From Planotetraspora silvatica (lineage in GTDB: Bacteria; Actinomycetota; Actinomycetes; Streptosporangiales; Streptosporangiaceae), in contig NZ_BOOQ01000010.1 in assembly GCF_016863315.1 (NCBI RefSeq), positions 1 to 64,000 on the forward strand: DNA of 64,000 nucleotides, given 5' to 3'. Under the pieces are notes generated by a model that saw nothing but the letters and a program-made list of their open reading frames with translations, searched no databases and had not been told where the DNA came from. The position numbers and the translations under genes are program-made. Shown piece by piece: positions 16,133 to 24,700 of the stretch (position 1 is its first letter; each line of letters starts with the position of its first letter).

Positions 16133-17013
16133 GCGGTCCCCTCGCCGTGGCCGTGGTGGACGCGCATGCCGCGATGCGCGACGCGATCGTCGAGACGCTG
16201 GACGCGGACGCGCGGTTCGAGGTCGTGCTCAAGGCCTACGACATCCCGTCGTTGTCCGCGTCCACAGCCGAATTCGACGTGTGCCTGCTCGACATGGCGG
16301 TCGACGGCCACCATGAGGACGCCGTCGCCGAGGTGCTGACCCAGCACCCCACGGTCGTCTGGACCGACCGCGTCGACTGGCAGATCCAGGTCCGGGCGCT
16401 CGCCATGGGCGCCCTGAGCGTGTTGCCGAGGGCGGCGGGACACCCCGACAGCGTGGCCACCGCGCTGGTGCGCGCGGGCGAAGGTGAAGCCCACCTTTCG
16501 CCGCAACTCGCGTCCGCGCTCCTGGACGCCGCGGCCTCGGGCACGCTCATCTGGTCGGACCCGCAGACGGCGCTGCTCACGGAACTCGCGTACGGCACGC
16601 GTCCCGATGTCGCGAGCGAGCGCGCGGGGCTGTCCCCGGCCCGCTTCGCCGCGGAGCGGAGTGCGATCGTCGCCGCCTGCCGCGCGACGCCGCTGGAACG
16701 GCTGGACTCCCGGCACGTCGTCCCGATCGGCTCCATGGAACGGCCTCGCCTGATCGAGAGGCTGACCGAGCGGCAGATCCAGATCCTGGCGATGCTGGCC
16801 GACGGGTACAGCAGGTCGGCCGTGGCGGCCGAGTTGCACATCTCGCCGAAGACGCTGGAAAGCCATCTCGCCAACGTCCTGGTGAAGATCCACGTCGCGC
16901 GGGCGTCGACGGCGGAGCGGCTCCTGCTCGCCATGTACTTCACCGAGCGGCACCGCAATCCCCACCGTCTGTGGGAGACCCGAATCGGGGGGCTGATCGC
17001 CGGTGAGGAGTGA
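16129..17013 (+). CDS. LuxR-family response regulator
   Basis: 294 residues. An N-terminal receiver-like domain (AVAVVDAHAAMRDAI, then VCLLDMAVDG with the likely phospho-acceptor Asp near residue 57) and a C-terminal LuxR HTH (LTERQIQILAMLADGYSRSAV). The segment between, about 100 residues, is longer than usual. Translation is coupled to the kinase by an ATGA overlap. The receiver retains few of the usual surrounding residues, so phosphorylation is probable rather than certain. A hairpin follows at 17059. Confidence 0.8.
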   Translation: MSGPLAVAVVDAHAAMRDAIVETLDADARFEVVLKAYDIPSLSASTAEFDVCLLDMAVDGHHEDAVAEVLTQHPTVVWTDRVDWQIQVRALAMGALSVLPRAAGHPDSVATALVRAGEGEAHLSPQLASALLDAAASGTLIWSDPQTALLTELAYGTRPDVASERAGLSPARFAAERSAIVAACRATPLERLDSRHVVPIGSMERPRLIERLTERQIQILAMLADGYSRSAVAAELHISPKTLESHLANVLVKIHVARASTAERLLLAMYFTERHRNPHRLWETRIGGLIAGEE

Positions 17014-17058
17014 CGGGGGCCTTCCGCCGGAGCCGCTTCTAAGATCACAATGCCCTTT

Positions 17059-17075
17059 CGGCCCTTTTCGGGCCG
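17059..17075 (+). terminator. Hairpin after the two-component operon
   Basis: Stem CGGCCC / GGGCCG with loop TTTTC, 46 bp after the response-regulator stop. Short but perfect, and placed where the transcript should end. The rest of the gap to 17211 shows no gene. Confidence 0.5.
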
Positions 17076-17211
17076 ATTAGGGGCTAGACCTCATGCGGGC
17101 ACGGCCGTCAGGGCCTGATCCTGGGTGAGCTGCGTTCGCCGTACGGCCGGTGAACAGACCTTCTGGAGAAAGAGGTAGCGAGATCTTCGGCGACACCCTG
17201 GGGCGGGCTGA

Positions 17212-18456
17212 GTGATTGTCACGCTTGCGGCCTCGGCTGTCGTGGCGGGTCTCGTGATCTGCGGGATCATCGCGTTCGCGGCCAGTGAGAACAGGGGCGT
17301 CCAGTATGTGCGCGGCATGGAGCGGTGGACTCCGCCGCGCGGCGGCCGACTGGGTGCGGGTGGGGACGAGACCCTGCCGGGCGGCACCGCGGGGGCACGC
17401 CCGGCAGGGGCCGTGGCGACGGGCGAGGGCGACGACGCCGCGGATGTGACCGCCCTGATCGAGACCGGCCCGGATGGAAACGGCCCGGATGGAAGCGGCC
17501 CGGATGGAAGCGGCTTGGACGATGCCCAGGAGGTGGATGGCCAGAGTGGCGACGGCCCGGATGAAGCCCACCTGAACGGTGACCAGAACGGTGGCGACGG
17601 GACGGTGGGGGCCGACGATTGGTCCAGCCTGCCGCTGGCTCCGCTGGTGGCCTCTCCGCGTCCGGCGTTGGACGACGGAGTCCCCCGGCGCAGCCCCGAC
17701 GCGATCGAGCGCCGGACCCTGCGCTCGCGGCCTGGAGGGGACCCGCGGCCGGTTCCCCTGGTGAAGTTCGACGCGGCCGGCCGTACGAACGCGGGGAACC
17801 AGGGTGACAACGCGGACGGGTACCTCATCCAGGAACAGTTGATCGCGATGGCCGACGGGATCATCCGGGCGACCGAGAGCCGCTGGGCGTCGGCCCTCGC
17901 TCTCGGGGCGGTCGTGGCCGACCAGGCGGGGGACTCGCTCGATCCGTTGCAGGCGCTCCGCGACAGCCTGGAGTTCGCCAACGCCACCCTGCGCGGGAAG
18001 GGCGAGGAGGCCCCCGAGCTCGCCGGGATGGCGACGTCCCTCGACGTGGTGCTCCTCGCCGAGATCGCCGGTGCGTGGGCCCTGGTCTCCGCGCACGTCG
18101 GCAGCGGGAGCATCTTCCTGTTCACCTCGCCCGACGAGGGAGAGATGCTGACGACCCCGCACTCCGTGGGGCTGGGCCCGATCGTCCGGGCCGTGGGTGC
18201 GGCGGACCAGGTGACCGGCGACGTGGAGAGCACGGCCGTGCGACCGGGCGCCCTGGTGGTGCTCGCGTCCAACGGCCTGACCGGCGTGTTGTCGTTTCCC
18301 GAGATCCAGGCCGTCGTCGGCCGGTACTTCCACGCCGCCCCGCAGGCGTGCGCGGAGGTCCTGCTGCGGCTCGCCTACCGCCACGGCCCGAAGGACGACG
18401 TGACGGTGGTCGTGGCCCGGGTGGTCAGGGTCACCGGCTACGTCTGGGGCTCCTGA
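17212..18456 (+). CDS. Membrane-anchored PP2C-like protein
   Basis: 414 residues. An N-terminal membrane helix (residues 1-24) precedes a long acidic, low-complexity linker and a C-terminal PP2C-like domain (~200-414). Within it NADGYLI, IAMADGIIRATESRWAS (compare VADGMGG), LVVLASNGLTGVLSFPEI (compare SDGLT) and DDVTVVVARV (compare DNITVVV) follow in family order. The Asp of SDGL, a metal ligand in active PP2C enzymes, is Asn here, so it may be a pseudophosphatase or a divergent enzyme. The linker holds a 15-bp repeat (GPDGS units). The GTG start is chosen to keep the helix; the ribosome site is weak. No kinase gene is adjacent. Confidence 0.65.
   Translation: MIVTLAASAVVAGLVICGIIAFAASENRGVQYVRGMERWTPPRGGRLGAGGDETLPGGTAGARPAGAVATGEGDDAADVTALIETGPDGNGPDGSGPDGSGLDDAQEVDGQSGDGPDEAHLNGDQNGGDGTVGADDWSSLPLAPLVASPRPALDDGVPRRSPDAIERRTLRSRPGGDPRPVPLVKFDAAGRTNAGNQGDNADGYLIQEQLIAMADGIIRATESRWASALALGAVVADQAGDSLDPLQALRDSLEFANATLRGKGEEAPELAGMATSLDVVLLAEIAGAWALVSAHVGSGSIFLFTSPDEGEMLTTPHSVGLGPIVRAVGAADQVTGDVESTAVRPGALVVLASNGLTGVLSFPEIQAVVGRYFHAAPQACAEVLLRLAYRHGPKDDVTVVVARVVRVTGYVWGS
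17467..17526 (+). repeat. 15-bp in-frame repeat in the PP2C-like gene
   Basis: Three near-identical units GGCCCGGATGGAAGC (17467, 17482, 17497) and a degenerate fourth (17512) encode GPDGN, GPDGS, GPDGS and GLDDA in the linker between the membrane anchor and the catalytic-like domain. Confidence 0.8.
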
Positions 18457-18503
18457 CCCCGGCCTCGGCACCCGCGATCGCCCTCACGGCCGTCGCCGAA
18501 GGG

Positions 18504-18544
18504 CCGGCACCTGCGCGGGCGGGTGGCCCGCCGGCAGGTGCCGG
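18504..18544. terminator. Bidirectional hairpin terminator
   Basis: Perfect outer stem CCGGCACCTGC / GCAGGTGCCGG (11 bp) enclosing an inner GCGGGC / GCCCGC stem. It lies between two convergent stop codons (18456 plus, 18558 minus), so it can serve both. Confidence 0.75.
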
Positions 18545-18557
18545 TCGCGGAGGATCT

Positions 18558-19487
18558 CTAGGCGTGCGGACAGGTGTCGCGGTACTCCTGGATCGCGGTG
18601 CTCCTCGGCGCAGGGCAGAGGAACTGGTCATAACGGGTGTCGTTGTCGATGAAGCGCTTCATCCACGAGATCATGTACTTGGCCATCGTGGTGTTCGACG
18701 TCTGCGGGAAGAAGTGCGAGGCGTTGTTGAGCTCCATGTACGCCTTCTCCGACGACGCCGGGATGCTGTTGTAGAACGGCTCCGAGTGCGAGGACACCGG
18801 GGCGATGCTGTCCGACTCGCCGCCGATGATCATCGTCGGGACGCGGATCCCGGACCAGCTCTTGGTCAGGTTCCACGGCGCGAGCGGAATCGCCGCCTGC
18901 AGCGACGGCCGGGAGTTCGCGGCCTCGAGCGTGCCGCCGCCGCCCATCGAGTGGCCCGCCACGGCGAGCCTGCTCGAATCGATCCTGCTGCGCACCGAGC
19001 TGGACTGGACGAGGTAGTCGAGCGCGGCCAGCAGTTGCCGCCCGCGGCTGTCCGGCTGGTCGTAGATGGAGTTGGTCTCGATGCCGATGACCACGAAGCC
19101 CTGGGAGGCGAGGCGGGGGCCGAGCCAGCTGAGGCTCGACCAGGACGCGGTGTAGCCCGGGGAGATCGCGATCGCCCCGAAGGTTCCCTGGCTGGTGTCG
19201 GTCGGGTAGTAGATGATGCCGCCGCCGAACCCGGAGACGAGCGAGGAGACCGACGTCTGCGCGGTCGCGAACGGACCGCGCGTGGCCTCGATGCTCGCGT
19301 TGGTGGGAGCGGGGCCGCGCTCGTACGGATTGGCCGCGGCCTGGGCGGGGGTGCCGAAGGCGGCGCCGCCCGCGACCATGGCGAGCGCCAGGCCGACGGC
19401 GGCGACCAGCCGGGCGGCGCGGGAGCGCCGAGCCGGAGCGGGGGTGACGGGATGGACGGAACGGGAGGGGATCATCCGTGACTGCAC
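18558..19487 (-). CDS. Secreted cutinase / PET-hydrolase-family esterase
   Basis: 309-residue secreted alpha/beta hydrolase closely resembling the Thermobifida cutinases and bacterial PETases. A signal peptide (about 1-50, cut after TPAQA) is followed by a mature protein beginning [10 protein letters not shown]. The catalytic triad is Ser180 (GHSMGGGG), Asp226 (ESDSIAP) and His258 (NASHFF). The oxyanion/aromatic clamp residues Tyr112 (PGYT), Met181 and Trp205 are present, and the C-terminal disulfide Cys291-Cys306 is conserved. Such enzymes hydrolyse cutin and short polyesters. AGGGAG lies 10 bases before GTG 19487; an ATG four codons in (19475) is the alternative. A LAL regulator lies 200 bp upstream on the same strand and may control it. 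Confidence 0.93.
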   Translation of the reverse strand: MQSRMIPSRSVHPVTPAPARRSRAARLVAAVGLALAMVAGGAAFGTPAQAAANPYERGPAPTNASIEATRGPFATAQTSVSSLVSGFGGGIIYYPTDTSQGTFGAIAISPGYTASWSSLSWLGPRLASQGFVVIGIETNSIYDQPDSRGRQLLAALDYLVQSSSVRSRIDSSRLAVAGHSMGGGGTLEAANSRPSLQAAIPLAPWNLTKSWSGIRVPTMIIGGESDSIAPVSSHSEPFYNSIPASSEKAYMELNNASHFFPQTSNTTMAKYMISWMKRFIDNDTRYDQFLCPAPRSTAIQEYRDTCPHA

Positions 19488-19684
19488 GTCGCTTGTGCTC
19501 CCTGCGGTAGGTGGGGAGCCACGCAGGCGGCCGTCCGGTTCCGTGGAGTGGACGGCTCGCGCCGGGTGGGGGTTCCCGATGACTGCTGACCGTCGCAATT
19601 GTTCGGTCGCCGTGTCACCCGGGCATCGGCGAAATCACGTGCCTCGTCACGACACGGTGAGATGACCCGGTGTGGCGGCACCGG

Positions 19685-22420
19685 TCATGACAGCAGCCGG
19701 ACCAGTTCGACGCGGGAGCGGATGCCGAGCTTGGCGAAGATGTTCCTGAGGTGATGTTCGACGGTGCGCGGGCTGAGATAAAGGCGGGCCGCGACCTCGC
19801 GGTTGGTCGCACCCTCCGCCACGAGCCGGGCGATCTGGAGTTGCTGGGCCGTCAGCTGGTCGGTGTTCTGCGCGAGGCCGGGCCGGACCGCCTGGCCCGC
19901 CGCGCGCAACTCGCCCCCCGCCTGCGCGGCCCATTGGCGGGCGCCGAGCCGTTCGAACGTCTCGAGCGCGTCGTGCAGGTGCTTCCTGGCGGCGGTCGGC
20001 CGCCGGCTCCTGCGCAGGGTGCCGCCGAACAGCAGGTGCGTGCGGGCGGTCTCGAACTCGCAGGAGCCCTGCTGGTGCAGGTCCAGGGCGTCACGGAAGA
20101 GCCGCTCCGCCTCGCCGGGGCCGGCGAGGAGAGCGTGGCAGCGCATCGCCAGCGCGAGCCGGTCGGGACTGCGCGTGCTGTCCGCCCAGCGGTCGAGCAC
20201 CCGTAGAGCCGCCATGGCCTGCTCCCGGTCACCTGTACGCGCCGCCGCCTCGATGAAGGTCGGGGTCGCCATGACCCGCACGACGACGTGGTTGTTCCTG
20301 CGCTCGGCCCCCAGGCGGGCGGCGGCGTCGGCCACGCGGCCCGCGGCGAGGTCGAGGTGGGCCAGGGCCCAGTTGCCCAGCGCGGCGGCGACGCCGAGCC
20401 CGTGGGCGTCGGCGAGCTCGAAGGCCGCCTGCGCACGGATCCTGCAGGTCTCCTCGTCCCCCTGGACGGCCGCGGTGAGGGCGAGCCACGCCAGGTGGTG
20501 GCCGGCGGCGTTCAGTCGTCCGGTCTCCTGGGCCAGCCGGAGCCCCTCCATGGCGTTGGCGGCGACGGAGTCGTAGCGGCCCATCCAGATCTCGGCCTGG
20601 ATGACCGATTCGAGCAGGTGCGGCAGCGCCGAGTCGTTCCCCCGGTTGCGCGCGATCTCCACGGCTCTCGTGGCGAGCATGTGGGCGTGCCCGTCCTCGC
20701 CGAGCAGGAGGCTCGCGACGCCCGCCCAGACCGGCATCGCCGGATTCCGCACGGTGGAGGCGAGCCGCAACACCCGGCGCAGTGGTCCGGCGGCCTCGGT
20801 GTGCCGTCCCTTGAAGGTCGCCGCCAGTCCGGCCAGATACTCGAACATGAGCTGCGTGGCCGGGGAGTCGTCGGAACGGCGCACGGCGGCGGCCTGGCGG
20901 GCGATGGCGATGAACCGCTGGTTGTCCGCGGCGAAGTAGCTCGCCTCGGCGGCGCGCACGAGCGCGCGGATGCCCAGCGCGCGGTCGCGGTCGAGGAGCC
21001 ATCCGGCCGCGGCCAGGAACTTGTCGTGGGCGCTCGCCGTCTCTCCCGCGAGCAACTCCAGGCTGCCGTGGAGCAGTTCCGCCCGGCCGCGCGTCTCCTC
21101 GCTGATCGTCAGCGAGCGCAGCCGGGCGAGCAACGACCTGGCGTGCTGGGGCAGGCCCGCGATCGACGCGTGACGGGCGGCCGAGGCCAGCCGTGCCGAC
21201 CTGACGTCACCGTGCTCGGTCAGCTCGGCGGCGCGTTCGAACGCGAGGAACGGCTCGGGATGGCCGCCCTGGCGGCGGGCCGCCTCGGCCGCGGCGGCGA
21301 GTTCGTCGCCCAACTCCTCCGCAGGGCCGTCGAGGGCCGCCGCGCGGTGCCAGGCACGGCGCAGGCGCTGGTGGCCGGGGTCGAGGAGGTTCGCCAGCAC
21401 GCGGTGCGCCGCACGCCTGCGGGCGGCTGAGGCCCCGTCGTAGACCACCGCGCGCATGGCGGGCTCGCTGAAGACGTAGCGGTCGTCGACCGCCTGGACG
21501 ATGTTCGCGCTCTCCGCCGGTTCGAGGCCGATGAGGGGGCATCGCGGACCGGTGGCGCGGAGCAGTGTCGCCGTGTCCAGGTCCGGATCGGCCGCCATGA
21601 GGAGCAGGAGGTCACGGGTGTCGGAGGGCAGGCCCGCCAGCCTGCCGGCGTGGGCACGCCACAAACGCCCGGCGGGAGGCAACGATCCCGGTGGTGCGGC
21701 CGTGCCCGCCAGCTGTTCGGGCGTGAGCGAGCCGACGAGCTCAGTGAGGGCGAGCGGGTTGCCCCTGGCGATCCGTTCCAGCGATGCCCGCAGATCGTCG
21801 CCGAGCCGTACGGGTGCGAGCTCGTCGGCCAGTTCCCGGATCGCGGCCCCGTCGAGAGGGGCCAGCACACGTGAAGGTACGCCGCCCGGGCCGCAGTACC
21901 GGTCGTCCGCGGTGAAGACCAGCACGACGCGCTCCCCGGACACGCGTCGGGCCGCGAAGAAGAGCACGTCCCGGCTGGCCGTGTCGAGAAGGTGCACGTC
22001 GTCGACGCAGACGAGCAGCGGTTTCCTGTCCGCGACGGCCGAGAGCAGGTCGAGCACCGCCGCAGGCAGCGCGAGCCCGGCGTCGGCCACACCCAGCTCG
22101 ATCACCCTCAGCAGGATGGCGGCGCGGGCGGGCGGCAGCGCCGCGAGCGCCGCCGTGACGGGCCGCAACAGGGCGTGCAGCCCGGAGAAGGCGACCTGTG
22201 CCTCCGGCTCCACACCGCAGACCCTCAGCACGGTGAAGTCGTGCGCCTCAGCCGCGGCGAGGTCGAGCAGCGCGGTCTTGCCCATTCCGGTCGCGCCGAG
22301 CAGGACCGCCGCCCCGCCCGATCCGGTGCGCGCCCCGGCGAGCAACCGCCTCAGCGACTCCCGCTCGTCGTGACGGCCGCGCAGCACCGGTGCCTGAACA
22401 GTCCGGGGGGCGCGAGACAC
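19685..22420 (-). CDS. LAL-type LuxR-family transcriptional regulator
   Basis: 911 residues, the size of large ATP-binding LuxR (LAL) regulators. P-loop GATGMGKT at residues 42-49, Walker B LLVCVDDVHLLD near 130, long helical repeats, and a C-terminal HTH (LTAQQLQIARLVAEGATNREV and then LSPRTVEHHLRNIF). Cytoplasmic and ATP-dependent; inducer unknown. GGGGAGC precedes the GTG. It is the nearest regulator to the cutinase gene downstream, but 197 bp separate them and no shared operator was found. Confidence 0.88.
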   Translation of the reverse strand: MSRAPRTVQAPVLRGRHDERESLRRLLAGARTGSGGAAVLLGATGMGKTALLDLAAAEAHDFTVLRVCGVEPEAQVAFSGLHALLRPVTAALAALPPARAAILLRVIELGVADAGLALPAAVLDLLSAVADRKPLLVCVDDVHLLDTASRDVLFFAARRVSGERVVLVFTADDRYCGPGGVPSRVLAPLDGAAIRELADELAPVRLGDDLRASLERIARGNPLALTELVGSLTPEQLAGTAAPPGSLPPAGRLWRAHAGRLAGLPSDTRDLLLLMAADPDLDTATLLRATGPRCPLIGLEPAESANIVQAVDDRYVFSEPAMRAVVYDGASAARRRAAHRVLANLLDPGHQRLRRAWHRAAALDGPAEELGDELAAAAEAARRQGGHPEPFLAFERAAELTEHGDVRSARLASAARHASIAGLPQHARSLLARLRSLTISEETRGRAELLHGSLELLAGETASAHDKFLAAAGWLLDRDRALGIRALVRAAEASYFAADNQRFIAIARQAAAVRRSDDSPATQLMFEYLAGLAATFKGRHTEAAGPLRRVLRLASTVRNPAMPVWAGVASLLLGEDGHAHMLATRAVEIARNRGNDSALPHLLESVIQAEIWMGRYDSVAANAMEGLRLAQETGRLNAAGHHLAWLALTAAVQGDEETCRIRAQAAFELADAHGLGVAAALGNWALAHLDLAAGRVADAAARLGAERRNNHVVVRVMATPTFIEAAARTGDREQAMAALRVLDRWADSTRSPDRLALAMRCHALLAGPGEAERLFRDALDLHQQGSCEFETARTHLLFGGTLRRSRRPTAARKHLHDALETFERLGARQWAAQAGGELRAAGQAVRPGLAQNTDQLTAQQLQIARLVAEGATNREVAARLYLSPRTVEHHLRNIFAKLGIRSRVELVRLLS

Positions 22421-22501
22421 GCTCCCCAGTGTTACGCGCAGATGTCATCCCTAAAAGGGAAATGTCGTTCGGATTCGTTTCTTGGCTGACAACTGGTGAT
22501 T

Positions 22502-22951
22502 TCACCGATGCGCGGGGGTGTCCCCGGGGGACAACCGCCGTGCGAGCGCCTGGAGCATGGCGACGATCTCGGCGACCTGCTCGGGGTCGTCGGTCCCGGC
22601 CGCCGAGGCGATCGCCCCCTCGATCGACGAGGCGCGCACGTGCGCGAGCCGGGCGGAGACCTCCGGCGCGTGCCGGATCAGGACGCGGCGGCGGTCTCGC
22701 GGATCCGTCTCCGTCACGATGGAGCCCGCCTCCTTGAGCCTGGCGACGGCCCCCGACACGGCGCTCTGCGGGAGGCCGGTGCGGGCGGCGATCTCGCCGA
22801 CCGACGTCTCCGGATGCTCGCGCAGGTCGGTCACCACCACCAGGACGGTTCGGACGCTGGTGGTCTGCGGGCCGATGCCCTCGGTCGGCATGGCCTCCTC
22901 CCCGATCTTCATCAGGGTCCGTCCGAGGAGGAAGAGCTCGACACCGTTCAT
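22502..22951 (-). CDS. MarR-family transcriptional regulator
   Basis: 149 residues with the MarR winged helix: helix-turn-helix TSVGEIAARTGLPQSAVSGA (residues ~48-67) and wing DPRDRRRVLIRHAPE. It represses as a dimer until a small phenolic or oxidant ligand binds. It is divergent from an alpha/beta hydrolase (23015); the 63-bp gap holds palindromes at 22961-22995. The start MNGVELF is preferred over an ATG 15 bases upstream, which lies inside the palindrome; GGA lies 6 bases before the preferred ATG. The likely role is local control of the hydrolase and itself. Confidence 0.82.
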   Translation of the reverse strand: MNGVELFLLGRTLMKIGEEAMPTEGIGPQTTSVRTVLVVVTDLREHPETSVGEIAARTGLPQSAVSGAVARLKEAGSIVTETDPRDRRRVLIRHAPEVSARLAHVRASSIEGAIASAAGTDDPEQVAEIVAMLQALARRLSPGDTPAHR

Positions 22952-22960
22952 GTGTCCATG

Positions 22961-22995
22961 ATACATCTAAATAGATGCATCAAGAATGATGCATC
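22961..22995. promoter_or_regulatory. MarR-type operator cluster
   Basis: Imperfect 20-bp palindrome ATACATCTAAATAGATGCAT (22961-22980; 8 of 9 arm positions match). It overlaps the first of two perfect GATGCATC palindromes (22974-22981 and 22988-22995, 14 bp apart). Strikingly AT-rich for this genome and centred between two divergent starts, it is the obvious site for the neighbouring MarR protein. Confidence 0.72.
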
Positions 22996-23014
22996 CGATC
23001 GGAAGGGATTGCTC

Positions 23015-23839
23015 ATGAACACCGCGGAAATGGTGCGCGTGCCCGGCGCGAAGCTCTATTACGAGGTCCGTGGCAACGGGCCGGTGCTGCTCATCTCGCA
23101 GAGCGGCGAGGGAGACGCGGGGCGCAGCCGCGACCTGGTCGACCATCTGGTGGCGGGCTACACGGTGGTGACCTACGACCGCCGCGGCCTGTCCCGCAGC
23201 ACGCTCGACGACCCCGCCGCGGGCGCCACCGTGGCGGAGCACGCCGACGATGTACGGCGCCTGCTGGCCGAGGTCACCGACGAGCCCGCCGCCATGCTCG
23301 GCTGCAGTTTCGGGGCCGTCCTCGGCCTCCACGTGGCGATCGGACATCCCGGGCTGCTGCACACGCTGATCGCCCATGAACCGGTCGCGCCTCGGCTGCT
23401 GCCCGACGAGCTGCGCGTCCGGCAGGAGCGCGAGCTCATCGAGCTGCGGGACCTCTACCGGAAGGAAGGCCTGACGGCGACCTTCGCGGAGGTCGCACGG
23501 GTTCTCGGCATCGACCCGGCCGCCCAGGAGACCGAGCCGGGCATCGCGCGGCATCCGATGGACGACCGCCGGAAGGCGAACTTCGCCTTCTTCGTCGAGA
23601 ACGACTTCGGCGCCGTCGTGCAGGACACGCTGGAGGTCGCCGCGCTGGCGGGCTCGCCGACCCGGATCATCCCGGCGGTCGGCCGCGCCACACCGCGGAC
23701 GGTCTTCGACCACCGCTGTGCGATCGAGCTCGCCGCCCTGCTCGGTGTCGACGTCCAGGAGTTCCCCGGTGGCCACAACGGCAACCTGACCCACCCCCGG
23801 GCGTACGCGGCCAGGATCCGCGACCTGCTGGAGGCCTAG
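23015..23839 (+). CDS. Alpha/beta hydrolase
   Basis: 274 residues of the alpha/beta-hydrolase fold. The strand-turn VVTYDRRGLSRST is the usual early motif, the nucleophile elbow is GCSFGA (Ser near residue 95), and the catalytic His lies in GGHNGN near the C-terminus. The substrate is unknown. GGAAGGGATT precedes ATG 23015. It is controlled, by inference, by the divergent MarR gene through the palindromes at 22961-22995. It converges on the GntR-type gene with a 23-bp gap. Confidence 0.83.
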   Translation: MNTAEMVRVPGAKLYYEVRGNGPVLLISQSGEGDAGRSRDLVDHLVAGYTVVTYDRRGLSRSTLDDPAAGATVAEHADDVRRLLAEVTDEPAAMLGCSFGAVLGLHVAIGHPGLLHTLIAHEPVAPRLLPDELRVRQERELIELRDLYRKEGLTATFAEVARVLGIDPAAQETEPGIARHPMDDRRKANFAFFVENDFGAVVQDTLEVAALAGSPTRIIPAVGRATPRTVFDHRCAIELAALLGVDVQEFPGGHNGNLTHPRAYAARIRDLLEA

Positions 23840-23862
23840 CCGTACTCACCGGGGAGGCGGGA

Positions 23863-24567
23863 TCACGCGCTGTGGATCAGATCGACGTCCTCGGGGGCGG
23901 CGGCGACGCCGTTCTCGGCGGAGACCTGGGCGAGCAGCAACTCGCCCGTGTGGGCGATGTGGGAGCGCATCGCCTGAGCGGTGGCGCCGGCGTCGCCCGC
24001 CTCCACCGCGGCGAGGATGGGCTCGTGCTCGGCGGCGATGTCGGCGAGTGTCCTGGACCGGTCGACCGTGGACGCCCCCAGGGTCATTGTCGCGTCACGC
24101 AGGTTGCCGACCATGCTGACGAGCTTGCGGTTGGCGCCCGCGGCGAGCAGGACCTCGTGGAAGGCGCAGTCGTGCCGCATGAAGCGGGGCTCGTCATGAT
24201 CGGCGGCGGCGGCGCGCATGGCGTCGAGCTCGGCGCGCATGGCCTCGATCAGCGCGGGCTCGGCCCGGCCCGCCGCGACGCGGGCGGCCGGCACCTCCAG
24301 CAGCAGACGGAGGTGGAAGACCTCGGCGATCTCCCTGGGGTCGCGCCCGAGCACGCGGAAGCCGCGGCTGCGTTCGAACCGCACCATGCCGGCCTCGGCC
24401 AGCCGGAGCATCGCCTCGCGGACCGGGGTGCGTGACACGTTGAGCTGCGCGGCGAGCTGATAGACGGAGTAGAGCTCGCCGGGTCGCAGCTCACCGGAGT
24501 GGATGGCCTCGCGGACGGACTCGATGACCTGCTCCGTGAGGCTGGACGCGCCGTCGACCGCTAGCAC
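23863..24567 (-). CDS. GntR/FadR-family transcriptional regulator
   Basis: 234 residues. N-terminal GntR winged helix (YQLAAQLNVSRTPVREAMLR, residues ~36-55) and a C-terminal FadR/FCD helical ligand domain (FHLRLLLEVPAARVAA, then RHDCAFHEVLLAAG and an AEHEPILAAV helix that supplies the metal-binding His of FCD proteins). Ligands of such proteins are often small organic acids. GGAAGG lies six bases before GTG 24567, which is therefore preferred over an upstream TTG. It is divergent from the lactonase-transhydrogenase operon at 24701 and is the likely repressor of it. Confidence 0.83.
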   Translation of the reverse strand: MLAVDGASSLTEQVIESVREAIHSGELRPGELYSVYQLAAQLNVSRTPVREAMLRLAEAGMVRFERSRGFRVLGRDPREIAEVFHLRLLLEVPAARVAAGRAEPALIEAMRAELDAMRAAAADHDEPRFMRHDCAFHEVLLAAGANRKLVSMVGNLRDATMTLGASTVDRSRTLADIAAEHEPILAAVEAGDAGATAQAMRSHIAHTGELLLAQVSAENGVAAAPEDVDLIHSA

Positions 24568-24632
24568 TTGGCACCTTCCGGAACTCGACCCGTGTGGGGG
24601 GACCTTACTCCCGAACGCCGCGATGCTCAATC

Positions 24633-24662
24633 GTTGACATGCAGCATGCTACATGCCAGATT
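24633..24662 (+). promoter_or_regulatory. Promoter with embedded operator for the lactone/hydroxyacid operon
   Basis: TTGACA (24633-24638) is followed 17 bp later by CAGATT, a plausible -35/-10 pair. The spacer contains the 16-bp near-palindrome ATGCAGCATGCTACAT. A regulator bound there would block polymerase, which fits the divergent GntR-type gene. Confidence 0.55.
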
Positions 24663-24700
24663 CGGAAATCTGCTGGTAACAATGCAACGGAGGAGCGGTC

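Noticed and set aside
22496-23014. Longer start of the alpha/beta hydrolase through the MarR gene
   Set aside because: The extension is antisense to MarR and crosses the operator; the ATG at 23015 has a good ribosome site and the family N-terminus.
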